From the NCBI GenBank assembly GCA_035356975.1, contig DAORGW010000032.1:1-9844 (forward strand): 9,844 bases of DNA, in the 5' to 3' direction. The stretch is from STF1-138 sp035356975. GTDB taxonomy: Bacteria > Patescibacteriota > Patescibacteriia > UBA1558 > S5-K13. The notes under the pieces are model-generated. The model did no database searches and was not told the origin of the DNA. It saw only the letters and a program-made list of their open reading frames with translations. Below, in pieces: positions 1 to 5,435 of the stretch. Both the position numbers and the translations under genes were made by a program. Position 1 is the stretch's first letter. The number at the start of each line of letters is the position of its first letter.

Positions 1-260
1 CAATATTTTATTTTCCAATCTAATTTATCTTTTGATGTTTCAGAGGTAAATAATTTTAATATAAAACCTAAATCTTGGCATTCTTTTAATAGATTAATTA
101 TTTTACTATAATCAACCTCTTTCTTATGATAATCAAATATAGTATTGTCAAAGTCAAAAGCAACAATTAATTTTTTATGTTTAATATAAGCTTCTTCTAA
201 GATAACATCATAATTAATATCGAATACATCTATCATCTTATTTTTAGGTTTAATTATCAT
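1..260 (-). CDS. HAD-superfamily hydrolase, N-terminal part (runs off left edge)
   Basis: An open frame begins at ATG 260 and stays open for 86 codons to the window edge, so the C-terminus is missing. Residues 33-40 read VAFDFDNT, the HAD motif I (DxDx[T/V]) with nucleophile Asp36 and acid/base Asp38. About 30 residues on, LFTS (70-73) follows a hydrophobic strand and fits motif II (hhhT/S). HAD enzymes are Mg2+-dependent phosphatases and related phosphotransferases in the cytoplasm; motifs III and IV, the cap and the substrate cannot be judged. The start overlaps the end of the upstream 61-residue gene by 11 bases, so the two are probably co-translated. It is the last visible gene of the P1 unit, downstream of the macro-domain and PRPP-synthetase-like genes, so a role in nucleotide or sugar-phosphate turnover is possible but only inferred. 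The HAD fold is well supported; the specific function is unknown. Confidence 0.8.
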   Translation of the reverse strand, partial: MIIKPKNKMIDVFDINYDVILEEAYIKHKKLIVAFDFDNTIFDYHKKEVDYSKIINLLKECQDLGFILKLFTSETSKDKLDWKIKY

Positions 261-435
261 TATGCTTCTTAATTTTATTTCTTTTTAATAATTTTAAGAA
301 ATGTTTTAACATTAATATTTCATGTTTTTCTATACCGGCACAAATATTATCCATATTGTCTACTGAAATTTTATACCTTTTTTCTAAATCAAAAAGCTCT
401 CTTTCAAGTGTTTTTATAATTTTTTTTCTTTTCAT
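250..435 (-). CDS. Small charged hypothetical protein, 61 aa
   Basis: I do not recognise this protein. It is highly charged and Lys-rich. Residues 1-23 (KKIIKTLERELFDLEKRYK) have a heptad-like spacing of Leu, Ile and Phe suggesting a short coiled coil, and residues 38-58 form a second Leu/Lys-rich helix ending in a basic tail. There is no signal peptide, membrane segment or recognisable catalytic motif. It starts 4 bases after the stop of the upstream 83-residue gene and overlaps the HAD gene start by 11 bases, so it sits inside the same transcript. An A/T-rich leader (AAAATTATG) replaces any Shine-Dalgarno, as in its neighbours. The tight packing on both sides supports a real gene; its job is unknown. 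Confidence 0.65.
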   Translation of the reverse strand: MKRKKIIKTLERELFDLEKRYKISVDNMDNICAGIEKHEILMLKHFLKLLKRNKIKKHNDN

Positions 436-439
436 AATT

Positions 440-691
440 TTAATTATTTTTATTTAATTTCTTTTCATAAAAAAATGCAGTATCTAATGAGTTTTCACAT
501 TTTGTTTTATAAAATTGATACAGAGAATCATTTTTGTTTAAATAATAAAAAGTTGAATCTCTATATTTTTTAGCATCTTCTGTATATATATCCAAAGATA
601 TTGCATCTTCTAAGATTTTAATTTTTTGATTTCTGTTTCCTATATAATATAAAAGAAAAATTATAAAAATAAAAATTGCTATTTTTTTCAT
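440..691 (-). CDS. Small membrane-anchored or secreted protein, 83 aa
   Basis: The N-terminus has two lysines, then a strongly hydrophobic stretch at about residues 4-18 (IAIFIFIIFLLYYIG), then a polar, charged remainder. This is the pattern of an uncleaved signal anchor or a signal peptide; no lipobox cysteine follows the hydrophobic segment and no clear AxA cleavage site is seen. The soluble part (20-83) is rich in Lys, Asn, Tyr and Asp and predicted to be mostly helical; it would face the periplasm if the segment is an anchor. The gene begins one base before the stop of the PRPP-synthetase-like gene and ends 4 bases before the next start, so it is embedded in the P1 transcript. I do not recognise the family. 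Similar small anchored proteins are common in phage accessory regions, but no function is claimed. Confidence 0.65.
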   Translation of the reverse strand: MKKIAIFIFIIFLLYYIGNRNQKIKILEDAISLDIYTEDAKKYRDSTFYYLNKNDSLYQFYKTKCENSLDTAFFYEKKLNKNN

Positions 692-692
692 A

Positions 693-1502
693 TTAAATGT
701 TTTTAAGTATAATTAATTTTTCATTTTTTATATCACAATGCGAGTCAGTTGTGAAGATATAATCAAAATATTCCAACAAGTGCTCTATACCTTGATTGAA
801 TATACCATGAGATACGGCTAAGTATAGTTTACCCGCATTCTTTTTCTTTAATTCTTTTGCAATGCCAATAAATGTTCTTCCTCCTAAACAAATATCATCG
901 AAAATAATACAAGGTTCACCCTGTAAATCTTCTGTGTTAATTGATTGTGTCAATTCTCCTGTTAATTTATCTCTTGATTTTGCACAAACAATATAATTGT
1001 TAATATTCAATTTATCAATTTGTTTTATTTGTGTTTTATATGCGCCACTATCAGGTATAACCCAAGTTGGAAAAACATTTAAATCTTTAAATATGATAGC
1101 TAAAGTTTCATAGATAAAATAAAAATTGTCTTTTATTTCTACATTGTTTATAAACTCTACCTTATCTGAATGAGGATGAAATATTATGATGTTTGAGAAA
1201 AATAATTGATTAACAAGATTTGAGATAGTTTTTAAACCATAACTTTCTTTTTTATCAAATAATCTATCATCTTGTTGATACATCATATAAGAGATATATA
1301 ATATCGGTTTTTCTTTTTGTACTCTCTGAATAACATCTGAAACAAATAATAATGAAATCAAATCATCATTGTTTTTAAACCTAGTTACCACAGTTTCTAT
1401 TATCTCATCTGTTTTTAAAATGAATTTTATCGACTCATCAGGAAACTTAAAAAGTTTATAGTTTTCGTAATCGCCGAATCCTTTTGTTAAATCTAATATC
1501 AT
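693..1502 (-). CDS. PRPP-synthetase-like (ribose-phosphate pyrophosphokinase family) protein, 269 aa
   Basis: The protein lines up along its length with ribose-phosphate pyrophosphokinases, which move pyrophosphate from ATP to ribose 5-phosphate to make PRPP. Landmarks in the right order are YQQDDR (75-80, cf. Y-RQDR in Prs), HPHSDK (109-114, cf. the DLHA region), VIPDSGA (148-154, cf. VSPDxGG), AKSRD (174-178, cf. DKRRP) and the pyrophosphate/ribose-phosphate loop IIFDDICLGGRT (199-210), then VSHGIF (230-235, cf. ATHPxF). It is shorter than cellular Prs (about 310 residues) and the loop diverges from DDMIDTGGT, a type I associate with phage homologues. Known phage relatives include PRPP synthetases paired with NadV and the ADP-ribose pyrophosphokinase of the NARP1 NAD+-rebuilding pathway, so the substrate could be ribose 5-phosphate or ADP-ribose. 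Its ATG overlaps the upstream macro-domain gene's stop by one base (TAATG), indicating translational coupling. Family secure; substrate inferred. Confidence 0.88.
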   Translation of the reverse strand: MILDLTKGFGDYENYKLFKFPDESIKFILKTDEIIETVVTRFKNNDDLISLLFVSDVIQRVQKEKPILYISYMMYQQDDRLFDKKESYGLKTISNLVNQLFFSNIIIFHPHSDKVEFINNVEIKDNFYFIYETLAIIFKDLNVFPTWVIPDSGAYKTQIKQIDKLNINNYIVCAKSRDKLTGELTQSINTEDLQGEPCIIFDDICLGGRTFIGIAKELKKKNAGKLYLAVSHGIFNQGIEHLLEYFDYIFTTDSHCDIKNEKLIILKNI

Positions 1503-2062
1503 TATAAAAATTTTTTTACTTTTTTAAAATTTACTCCATCTGTTGCATAACCTAATAAACCCTGAAAGATAACCTTATGCCCATCTATAACAACATCTCT
1601 CATAGAATAATAAAGTGAATTCGGATACATAAAATCCTTCTCATATAAAAATACGGTTATATTAATATCCTTACATTCTTCATATATGATTCTAGATATT
1701 AGAGACCAATCACCTCCTGCTATACCACAACCTATACGAGGTATTGCAATATGTTTTCCTTTAAAATCAATATTTAATTTTTTAAATACTTTTTTCACCG
1801 CTTCGTAATCAACATTTTTGCCTGGTTGATATTGAGTATAAAGATTTAAAATTTTATCTTCTTTATCAAAAGTATAATCTCCCAACTTGCTCACATCACC
1901 TTTTATTGAGTTTTGTATATCGGCTAAATAAGTATTAGGGAAGTTTAAAGAAACTTGTTTTGCTATTCCTGCACCCATTAAATGAAAACAATTGCAACCA
2001 TGTGCTGTATAATCAAATTTATCTTTGTGGGCAAATAAATCCCCTAAATAATAATGTATCAT
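1502..2062 (-). CDS. Macro-domain protein (ADP-ribose binding / ADP-ribose-1''-phosphatase-like), 186 aa
   Basis: Residues 1-130 show the macro-domain pattern: an opening strand with GD (7-8), the ADP-ribose loop AHGCNCFHLMGAGIAKQV (20-37) with conserved Asn24 and the Gly30-Ala-Gly-Ile-Ala turn, NLYTQ (73-77), and the second loop IPRIGCGIAGGDW (107-119). This arrangement is closest to the Poa1p/Appr-1''-pase type also found in phages. Such domains bind ADP-ribose and may remove its 1''-phosphate or hydrolyse ADP-ribosyl or O-acetyl-ADP-ribose groups in the cytoplasm. The C-terminal part (about 140-186, with DVVIDGHKVIFQGLLGYATD) lies beyond the usual fold and looks like a small added strand-rich segment. 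It directly precedes, and overlaps by one base, the PRPP-synthetase-like gene. The domain call is firm; the catalytic activity is inference. Confidence 0.92.
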   Translation of the reverse strand: MIHYYLGDLFAHKDKFDYTAHGCNCFHLMGAGIAKQVSLNFPNTYLADIQNSIKGDVSKLGDYTFDKEDKILNLYTQYQPGKNVDYEAVKKVFKKLNIDFKGKHIAIPRIGCGIAGGDWSLISRIIYEECKDINITVFLYEKDFMYPNSLYYSMRDVVIDGHKVIFQGLLGYATDGVNFKKVKKFL

Positions 2063-2066
2063 AGTT

Positions 2067-2291
2067 TTAATGTTTCCAATTTAAAAATAAGTCATTGATG
2101 TTTGTTAATGCACTTGTATATTCTTTATAATTTTTCCAATTACCACCACAATTATAAACAACACGAATAGAATCTAAAGACTTTTCAGGTATCTCTTTAA
2201 CAATACCATTCTCATATTTATCATCTTCTTTATAATGATTTGGTTGATAATGTACCTTATCTCCGATTTTTATTTTAGCAATATCTATCAT
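2067..2291 (-). CDS. Small beta-rich hypothetical protein, 74 aa
   Basis: Opens with IKIGDKVHYQP, a pattern typical of small SH3-like or KOW-like beta barrels in which a 'GDKV' turn begins the first strands. It continues with NGIVKEIPEKS, then IRVVYNCGGNW and a C-terminal helix around INDLFLNWK. The GIVKEI and IRVVY segments look like successive strands. This suggests a one-domain barrel that might bind nucleic acid or protein, but that is a structural guess. I have an impression of similar proteins in Bacteroidetes elements and cannot check it. The start is 11 bases after the stop of the next upstream gene, and the stop is 4 bases from the macro-domain start, placing it in the P1 operon. There is no membrane segment. 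Confidence 0.7.
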   Translation of the reverse strand: MIDIAKIKIGDKVHYQPNHYKEDDKYENGIVKEIPEKSLDSIRVVYNCGGNWKNYKEYTSALTNINDLFLNWKH

Positions 2292-2302
2292 AATTTTCTG
2301 TT

Positions 2303-2581
2303 TTAAAATCTGTATAAATTTAATACTTCTTTATCGCAATTTATAACATTCATGATGTTTTTCTTATCATAAATTTTAGAACCCATATTCATTACTTCCT
2401 CATAATCCCAATCAGGCATTCCTAAATAAAGTGTCCAATCATCAATTTGTCCTTTCTTGGCAACAAACTTTCTTAATTCTCTTGTGCCATCTAAATTTAC
2501 GCCTGTATTATCATCAAATGCTAGACCCATTATAAAAGGTTCTGAATTTGGTAATTTTTTAAAAATATCTAAAGTTATCAT
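2303..2581 (-). CDS. Hypothetical protein, 92 aa
   Basis: Not recognised. It is a soluble, acidic-to-neutral protein with a mixed pattern: GLAFDDNTGVNLDGTRELRK (19-38) reads like a strand, turn and helix start, then WTLYLGMPDWDYEEV (49-63), then a Lys/Asn-rich C-terminal half ending in VLNLYRF. Several aromatic and Asp/Gly turn residues suggest a compact alpha/beta fold rather than a random frame. It begins 4 bases after the upstream gene's stop with the AAAATTATG-style leader shared by this operon, and ends 11 bases before the next start. Its size and position between other tiny genes fit a phage accessory protein. No catalytic motif is seen. Confidence 0.65.
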   Translation of the reverse strand: MITLDIFKKLPNSEPFIMGLAFDDNTGVNLDGTRELRKFVAKKGQIDDWTLYLGMPDWDYEEVMNMGSKIYDKKNIMNVINCDKEVLNLYRF

Positions 2582-2585
2582 AATT

Positions 2586-2801
2586 TTATCTAAAATCTGT
2601 TTTATCTTCCTTTTTAATTTCGGTAATTAATAATCCTCCTGTAACTGCTTCGCCTAAAATTGTAGAATTTTCTTCAAGATATTTAATCTCAAAAATTCCA
2701 CCATCTTTAAACATTTCAATCAATTTCTTATCATCTTGACTTTGATTAGAAGGCGTTATAACCATCTTTTTTGTTCCATTTATTATTCCTGTTATTTTCA
2801 T
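2586..2801 (-). CDS. Hypothetical protein, 71 aa
   Basis: Not recognised. It begins MKITGIINGTKKMVITPSN, alternating hydrophobic residues typical of paired beta strands, then a short helix (DDKKLIEMFKDGG, 23-35), then FEIKYLEE and GLLITEIKKED strands. The beta-beta-alpha-beta-like pattern suggests a small alpha/beta domain. The C-terminus is charged (KKEDKTDFR). It lies 6 bases downstream of the first gene in the P1 unit and 4 bases upstream of the next, so co-expression is very likely. Nothing points to a specific activity. Confidence 0.62.
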   Translation of the reverse strand: MKITGIINGTKKMVITPSNQSQDDKKLIEMFKDGGIFEIKYLEENSTILGEAVTGGLLITEIKKEDKTDFR

Positions 2802-2807
2802 ATTTTT

Positions 2808-3278
2808 TTAATTATTTTTTATTAATACATTCTCTGAATATTCATTAAGCAATTTCATAACAGAAGTTAATTTATCATAACCAACTTCTTTGATTACTTT
2901 GTGTTTAAACTCATCCAATTTTGTAAATTCAGTTCCTTGTGAATAAAGATGAAAATTGATAGGGTAAAACCCCTCTTCATCACAATCATTTTCATCAAGA
3001 TAACCGCCAAATGTTTCGCAAAGGTATCTTGCTATCTCAATCGAATTGCCCCACATTCCAAGTGAAGTCCAAACGCCTGAGATTCCATTATCTGTTTCAC
3101 AAGAGCTTGAAAAACATATAGCAAGTTGTCTTTGGTCGTTGCCATCTTTGAATGCTATATACATAAAATTATTACTTGATGCTCTAACTTCAACATCTGT
3201 ATATTTTTGAGATATCGCCTTTTCTATTTGTTCAATTGTAACTCCTTTTCTAAGGATTGCTTTGGTATCTACTCCCAT
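2808..3278 (-). CDS. Hypothetical phage-type protein beginning MGVDTK, 156 aa; first gene of the P1 unit
   Basis: The frame is open 25 codons further upstream, but the start is placed at ATG 3278 because promoter P1 (-7 box 3300-3307) lies inside that extension and the sequence just before the ATG (AAAACAACAAG) is the leader shared with the other two promoter-proximal genes. The protein begins MGVDTKAILRKG, then a helix (EQIEKAISQKY), strands including NFMYIAF and LAICFSSS, a WTSLGMWGN segment (about 70-78), a helix, and the acidic GGYLDENDCDEEGF patch (90-103). I have a memory of phage hypothetical proteins that start MGVDTK and end in a similar 'W-GNSxEI ... GGxxDENDCD' block, but I cannot confirm it. 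No catalytic motif is recognised. As the first gene of the transcript it should be among the most strongly expressed. Confidence 0.78.
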   Translation of the reverse strand: MGVDTKAILRKGVTIEQIEKAISQKYTDVEVRASSNNFMYIAFKDGNDQRQLAICFSSSCETDNGISGVWTSLGMWGNSIEIARYLCETFGGYLDENDCDEEGFYPINFHLYSQGTEFTKLDEFKHKVIKEVGYDKLTSVMKLLNEYSENVLIKNN

Positions 3279-3299
3279 CTTGTTGTTTTTAATTATACA

Positions 3300-3330
3300 C
3301 AAATATACAAAGAAATAAAATGATAAACAA
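3300..3330 (-). promoter_or_regulatory. Bacteroidetes-type promoter P1
   Basis: On the minus strand TTG (3330-3328) is followed by a 20-base spacer and TATATTTG (3307-3300), a full match to the Bacteroidetes sigma-factor consensus TTG-N19-21-TAnnTTTG. The -7 box ends 21 bases before the ATG at 3278, leaving a short 5' leader with TATAATTAA and then AAAACAACAAG directly before the start codon. Both P2 and P3 have the same boxes, spacing and leader ending. It should drive 3278 leftwards, through the macro-domain and PRPP-synthetase-like genes. Confidence 0.75.
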
Positions 3331-3366
3331 TTTTGTAAAAAACTATAAATCAAAGAGTTATAAATA

Positions 3367-4035
3367 CTATGCTTGCCAATACTCTTTTGTATCGATATTC
3401 ATCATTGTTAACAAGCCATCTTTGCCTGAACCTGTGTCTAAATTCCAAATTAATTCTCCGCTAAATGTTGGGATTTTACCTTTTTTATTATAAAGAAATG
3501 TTGGAGTATGTCCTATATAAATTTCTTTAAAATCATCTATTGTTTTTAACCTATCTCCTGGAGAACAACTTAAAGCTTTTGCCAGTAATTTTCTATCCCA
3601 ACATAATGTATCGACCATATTATCTTTAATAGAATATTCTCTATCAAATCCTGCATGAACAAAGCATCTGTTTTCATTATCAACATAGAATGGAATTTGA
3701 TTTCTAAAGAAATTTTCATAAGGTTTCTTATCTAAGATTTCTTCATATTGTTCTATTGTTTTAGCTGAACCATAATTGCCCCCAAACATATCAATATCTG
3801 TATCAATATAGTAAAGAAAAGATTGGTCATGGTTTCCTAAAATATCTATTCTGTTTTTTATTGTAAATAAAATATCTACACATTTTCTCCAATCCTTACC
3901 TCTATCCACAATATCTCCTAATGTAATTAATAAATCTTTTTCTTTATTAAACCTAGATAACTCTAGAACCTTTTCTAATTTATCATACTCTCCGTGTATA
4001 TCACCAACGCAAAAGGTTTTTTGTAATATTTCCAT
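3367..4035 (-). CDS. Lambda-type serine/threonine protein phosphatase (PPP-family metallophosphoesterase), 222 aa
   Basis: The signature motifs of PPP-family phosphatases appear in order: GDIHG (11-15), GDIVDRG (40-46), GNHD (67-70), HAG (127-129) and GHTP (175-178). Asp12, His14, Asp41, Asn68, His127 and His176 are the expected ligands of the two-metal centre (usually Mn2+), with His69 as the general acid and Arg45 binding phosphate. The length is almost exactly that of lambda protein phosphatase (221 residues), and the protein is a single domain with no signal peptide. Relatives dephosphorylate Ser/Thr and sometimes Tyr or His phosphoproteins; some GNHD-type members act on small nucleotides such as Ap4A instead, so the substrate is open. 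It is the last gene of the P2 unit, 11 bases after the preceding gene's stop, and is followed by the P1 promoter gap. Family call is firm. Confidence 0.92.
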   Translation of the reverse strand: MEILQKTFCVGDIHGEYDKLEKVLELSRFNKEKDLLITLGDIVDRGKDWRKCVDILFTIKNRIDILGNHDQSFLYYIDTDIDMFGGNYGSAKTIEQYEEILDKKPYENFFRNQIPFYVDNENRCFVHAGFDREYSIKDNMVDTLCWDRKLLAKALSCSPGDRLKTIDDFKEIYIGHTPTFLYNKKGKIPTFSGELIWNLDTGSGKDGLLTMMNIDTKEYWQA

Positions 4036-4046
4036 ATATAACTTAT

Positions 4047-4511
4047 TTATCTTTTAAAATTTTTAAGCTTATTATTTATTTCTATTTTTGCTTCTTTATC
4101 TAATTTGTGCCGCTTTTGATTATTTGATTCAACTTCCTTGAATATAGAATTATTAAATTTATTATAAAATTCTTCATAGGTGTAATTGTCTGCTATTCTT
4201 ATAGCTGAATCAATATCATAACTTCTTAATTCGCATATCCAATATCTACCTATTGTATATTTAGGTATCCTTTCTAAATCAGTTGTTGCCTCAAGAGCAT
4301 AATGCCATTTATTTGTTTTTTTATCAAGATATGAAATATAGAAATATTGTTCACTATAAGATGTTTTTTCAATTCTTGAAATAGCACCTTTGCTATTTCT
4401 TTTATATTTTTTATAAGATTTAAATTTAATTTTTAAAATAATTAAGTCTATAAAAAAACTAATAATTAATATAGAACCTACTATTAAAATTAAGTTTCCA
4501 ACGTCTTTCAT
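4047..4511 (-). CDS. Single-pass membrane protein, 154 aa
   Basis: Residues 6-27 form one clear transmembrane helix (NLILIVGSILIISFFIDLII). It is followed at once by a very basic stretch (KIKFKSYKKYKRNSKG, 27-42), which by the positive-inside rule places the large C-terminal part in the cytoplasm. Residues 43-105 look strand-rich, with several aromatic pairs (YFYISY, WHYALE, YWICEL), and the tail (120-154) is a charged helix. No enzyme motif is seen. It lies first after a pair of small hydrophobic genes and 11 bases before the phosphatase gene, so the four are likely made from one message. Possible roles such as membrane docking or superinfection control are speculation. Confidence 0.7.
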   Translation of the reverse strand: MKDVGNLILIVGSILIISFFIDLIILKIKFKSYKKYKRNSKGAISRIEKTSYSEQYFYISYLDKKTNKWHYALEATTDLERIPKYTIGRYWICELRSYDIDSAIRIADNYTYEEFYNKFNNSIFKEVESNNQKRHKLDKEAKIEINNKLKNFKR

Positions 4512-4519
4512 GATATAAT

Positions 4520-4726
4520 TTATTTTTTTATAATTTCTTTAATTTCTTCTATAGAAATTTCTTTAAGTTTCTTATATTTTATTATTCTTATCTGAAATCC
4601 TAATAAAAATACATTTAGAAAAGTCCTACCTGTGATTCCTCTCTTATAAAAACGAAAGAAATACATTTTCCAGAGACTTGGAATAAAATTAATTAAAACT
4701 GATATGTTGTTAATTTTTATTTTCAT
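4520..4726 (-). CDS. Small basic hydrophobic protein, 68 aa
   Basis: The frame extends four codons further upstream, but ATG 4726 is preferred because it forms an ATGA overlap with the upstream gene's TGA, a classic coupled junction. The protein alternates aromatic/aliphatic patches (SVLINFIPSLWKMYFFRFY; FLNVFLLGFQIRII) with Lys/Arg. No patch is long and uncharged enough for a confident membrane helix, so it could be a membrane-surface amphipathic protein. The C-terminal 20 residues (KKLKEISIEEIKEIIKK) are a regular charged helix. I do not recognise it. The overlap with a membrane-protein gene upstream and the membrane-anchored gene 8 bases downstream suggest they work together, which is inference from layout. 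Confidence 0.58.
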   Translation of the reverse strand: MKIKINNISVLINFIPSLWKMYFFRFYKRGITGRTFLNVFLLGFQIRIIKYKKLKEISIEEIKEIIKK

Positions 4727-4935
4727 AAGAATAACCAATAATAAGTTTGAAATATCAAACTAAAATAAAAAAAGATAACATCAAATAAAATTAAAATTTT
4801 TCCGATAGAACTATTATCTTGGTTTGTTCCAAAACCAATACTTGAAAAAGGCAAACTAATACAAGGCTGCCTAAATAATCTACAAAATACATTCAGTGCT
4901 CCATAGACAAATGTTATCGCTACTAATATTTTCAT
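4723..4935 (-). CDS. Small two-helix membrane protein, 70 aa
   Basis: Two hydrophobic segments are visible: about 3-20 (ILVAITFVYGALNVFCRL) and about 47-69 (ILILFDVIFFYFSLIFQTYYW). They are joined by a polar loop containing GFGTNQDNSS. This is the layout of a small hairpin integral membrane protein. Cysteines occur at 18 and 25. The stop TGA overlaps the start of the next gene (ATGA). It begins about 21 bases after the end of the frameshifted gene 4957-5201. The size resembles holin-like or superinfection-exclusion proteins, but no lysis partner is nearby and I make no such claim. The family is unrecognised. Confidence 0.62.
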   Translation of the reverse strand: MKILVAITFVYGALNVFCRLFRQPCISLPFSSIGFGTNQDNSSIGKILILFDVIFFYFSLIFQTYYWLFL

Positions 4936-4956
4936 TAATTCAAATTTTAAAACTGT

Positions 4957-5201
4957 TTAACCAAATTGTTTATATCTCTCTTTCTTTCCTCTTGCAGTAC
5001 AAAAATAAATAATTTCTCCATTTTTATTAACTTTATCTCTGATATAACCTTTTTTTACTCCATTGCTTAACCATGTTTCTACCCCAAATATAGAAATATT
5101 TTTTAACCAATCTGTATTTTTTTTATTTCCTCAGAAGTTTTTCCTGGATAATATTCTAGAGTGGTTACCAACATTAAAGTACTCTCTTCTAATTGTGTCA
5201 T
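4957..5201 (-). CDS. Frameshifted small protein, two frames joined at an A8 run (81 aa if restored)
   Basis: From ATG 5201 the frame reads MTQLEESTLMLVTTLEYYPG and continues to a stop at 5103-5105 after 32 codons. Just before that, at the T8 (A8 on the minus strand) at 5117-5124, the -1 frame opens and runs to a stop at 4957-4959, giving NTDWLKNISIFGVETWLSNG and a basic strand-rich end. Joined at the run (EEIKK then NTDW), the two halves form one sensible protein with a helix-turn-helix-like WLKNISIFGVETWLSNGVKKG segment and a beta-hairpin-like GYIRDKVNKNGEIIYF. Nine A's, or a -1 slip on A AAA AAA, would restore it. Neither half makes sense alone: the downstream half has no suitable start. 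Whether this is an assembly error, a true mutation or slippage is unresolved. The gene fits its neighbours (9 bases from the upstream stop). Confidence 0.6.
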
Positions 5202-5210
5202 AATTTATTT

Positions 5211-5405
5211 TTATGATATATAATTGATAAAATCTTTTTTGTTTTTAAATTCAAAAATATTTACGATAAAGATAAAAGAATTTTCAATAGGGATTTTTTC
5301 ACAAATTGATTTATATGAAGGAAAATTTATTGATGTTATTAACAATTGTCCATATTGAAAAGCTTGTTTGCTTTCTAACCTATAACTAATTAAGAAATAT
5401 CTCAT
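5211..5405 (-). CDS. Hypothetical protein, 64 aa
   Basis: Opens MRYFLISYRL, a strand, followed by AFQYGQLLITSINFP (a strand pair with a turn), a helix (YKSICEKIP) and a final FIFIVNIFEFKNKKDFINYI (strand then helix). The alternation gives a small alpha/beta fold, and the sequence is not biased enough to be a chance frame in this AT-rich DNA. I have a feeling of similar short proteins in Bacteroidetes phages, unverified. The ATG at 5405 lies only 5 bases below the end of the 21-base repeat copy at 5410-5430. It is followed 9 bases later by the frameshifted gene. Function unknown. Confidence 0.65.
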   Translation of the reverse strand: MRYFLISYRLESKQAFQYGQLLITSINFPSYKSICEKIPIENSFIFIVNIFEFKNKKDFINYIS

Positions 5406-5409
5406 TTTA

Positions 5410-5430
5410 TTTAAATTTTAATAATATGTG
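5410..5430 (-). repeat. 21-base direct repeat, copy 1 (encodes or mimics a HIIKI-stop tail)
   Basis: The 21 bases here are identical to 5709-5729. In copy 2 they encode the last residues of the primase-like protein (HIIKI and its TAA). In copy 1 the same reading gives HIIKI and stop in a frame that joins the neighbouring gene 5436-5699 only after a one-base shift. Both copies are followed within about 10 bases by a new ATG. Confidence 0.75.
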
Positions 5431-5435
5431 TAAAT

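Noticed and set aside
134..163. TTG-N19-TATATTTG promoter match on the minus strand
   Set aside because: It lies inside the HAD coding sequence, lacks the shared leader and has no start codon at the right distance; such matches arise by chance in AT-rich DNA.
3352..3362. 11-base AAAGAGTTATA near P1, inverted copy TATAACTCTTT at 6636-6646 near P2
   Set aside because: Opposite orientation, different distance from the -33 boxes and absent at P3; not enough to call an operator or terminator.
5085..5092. TATATTTG box on the minus strand
   Set aside because: No TTG at 19-21 bases upstream and it is within the coding part of the frameshifted gene.
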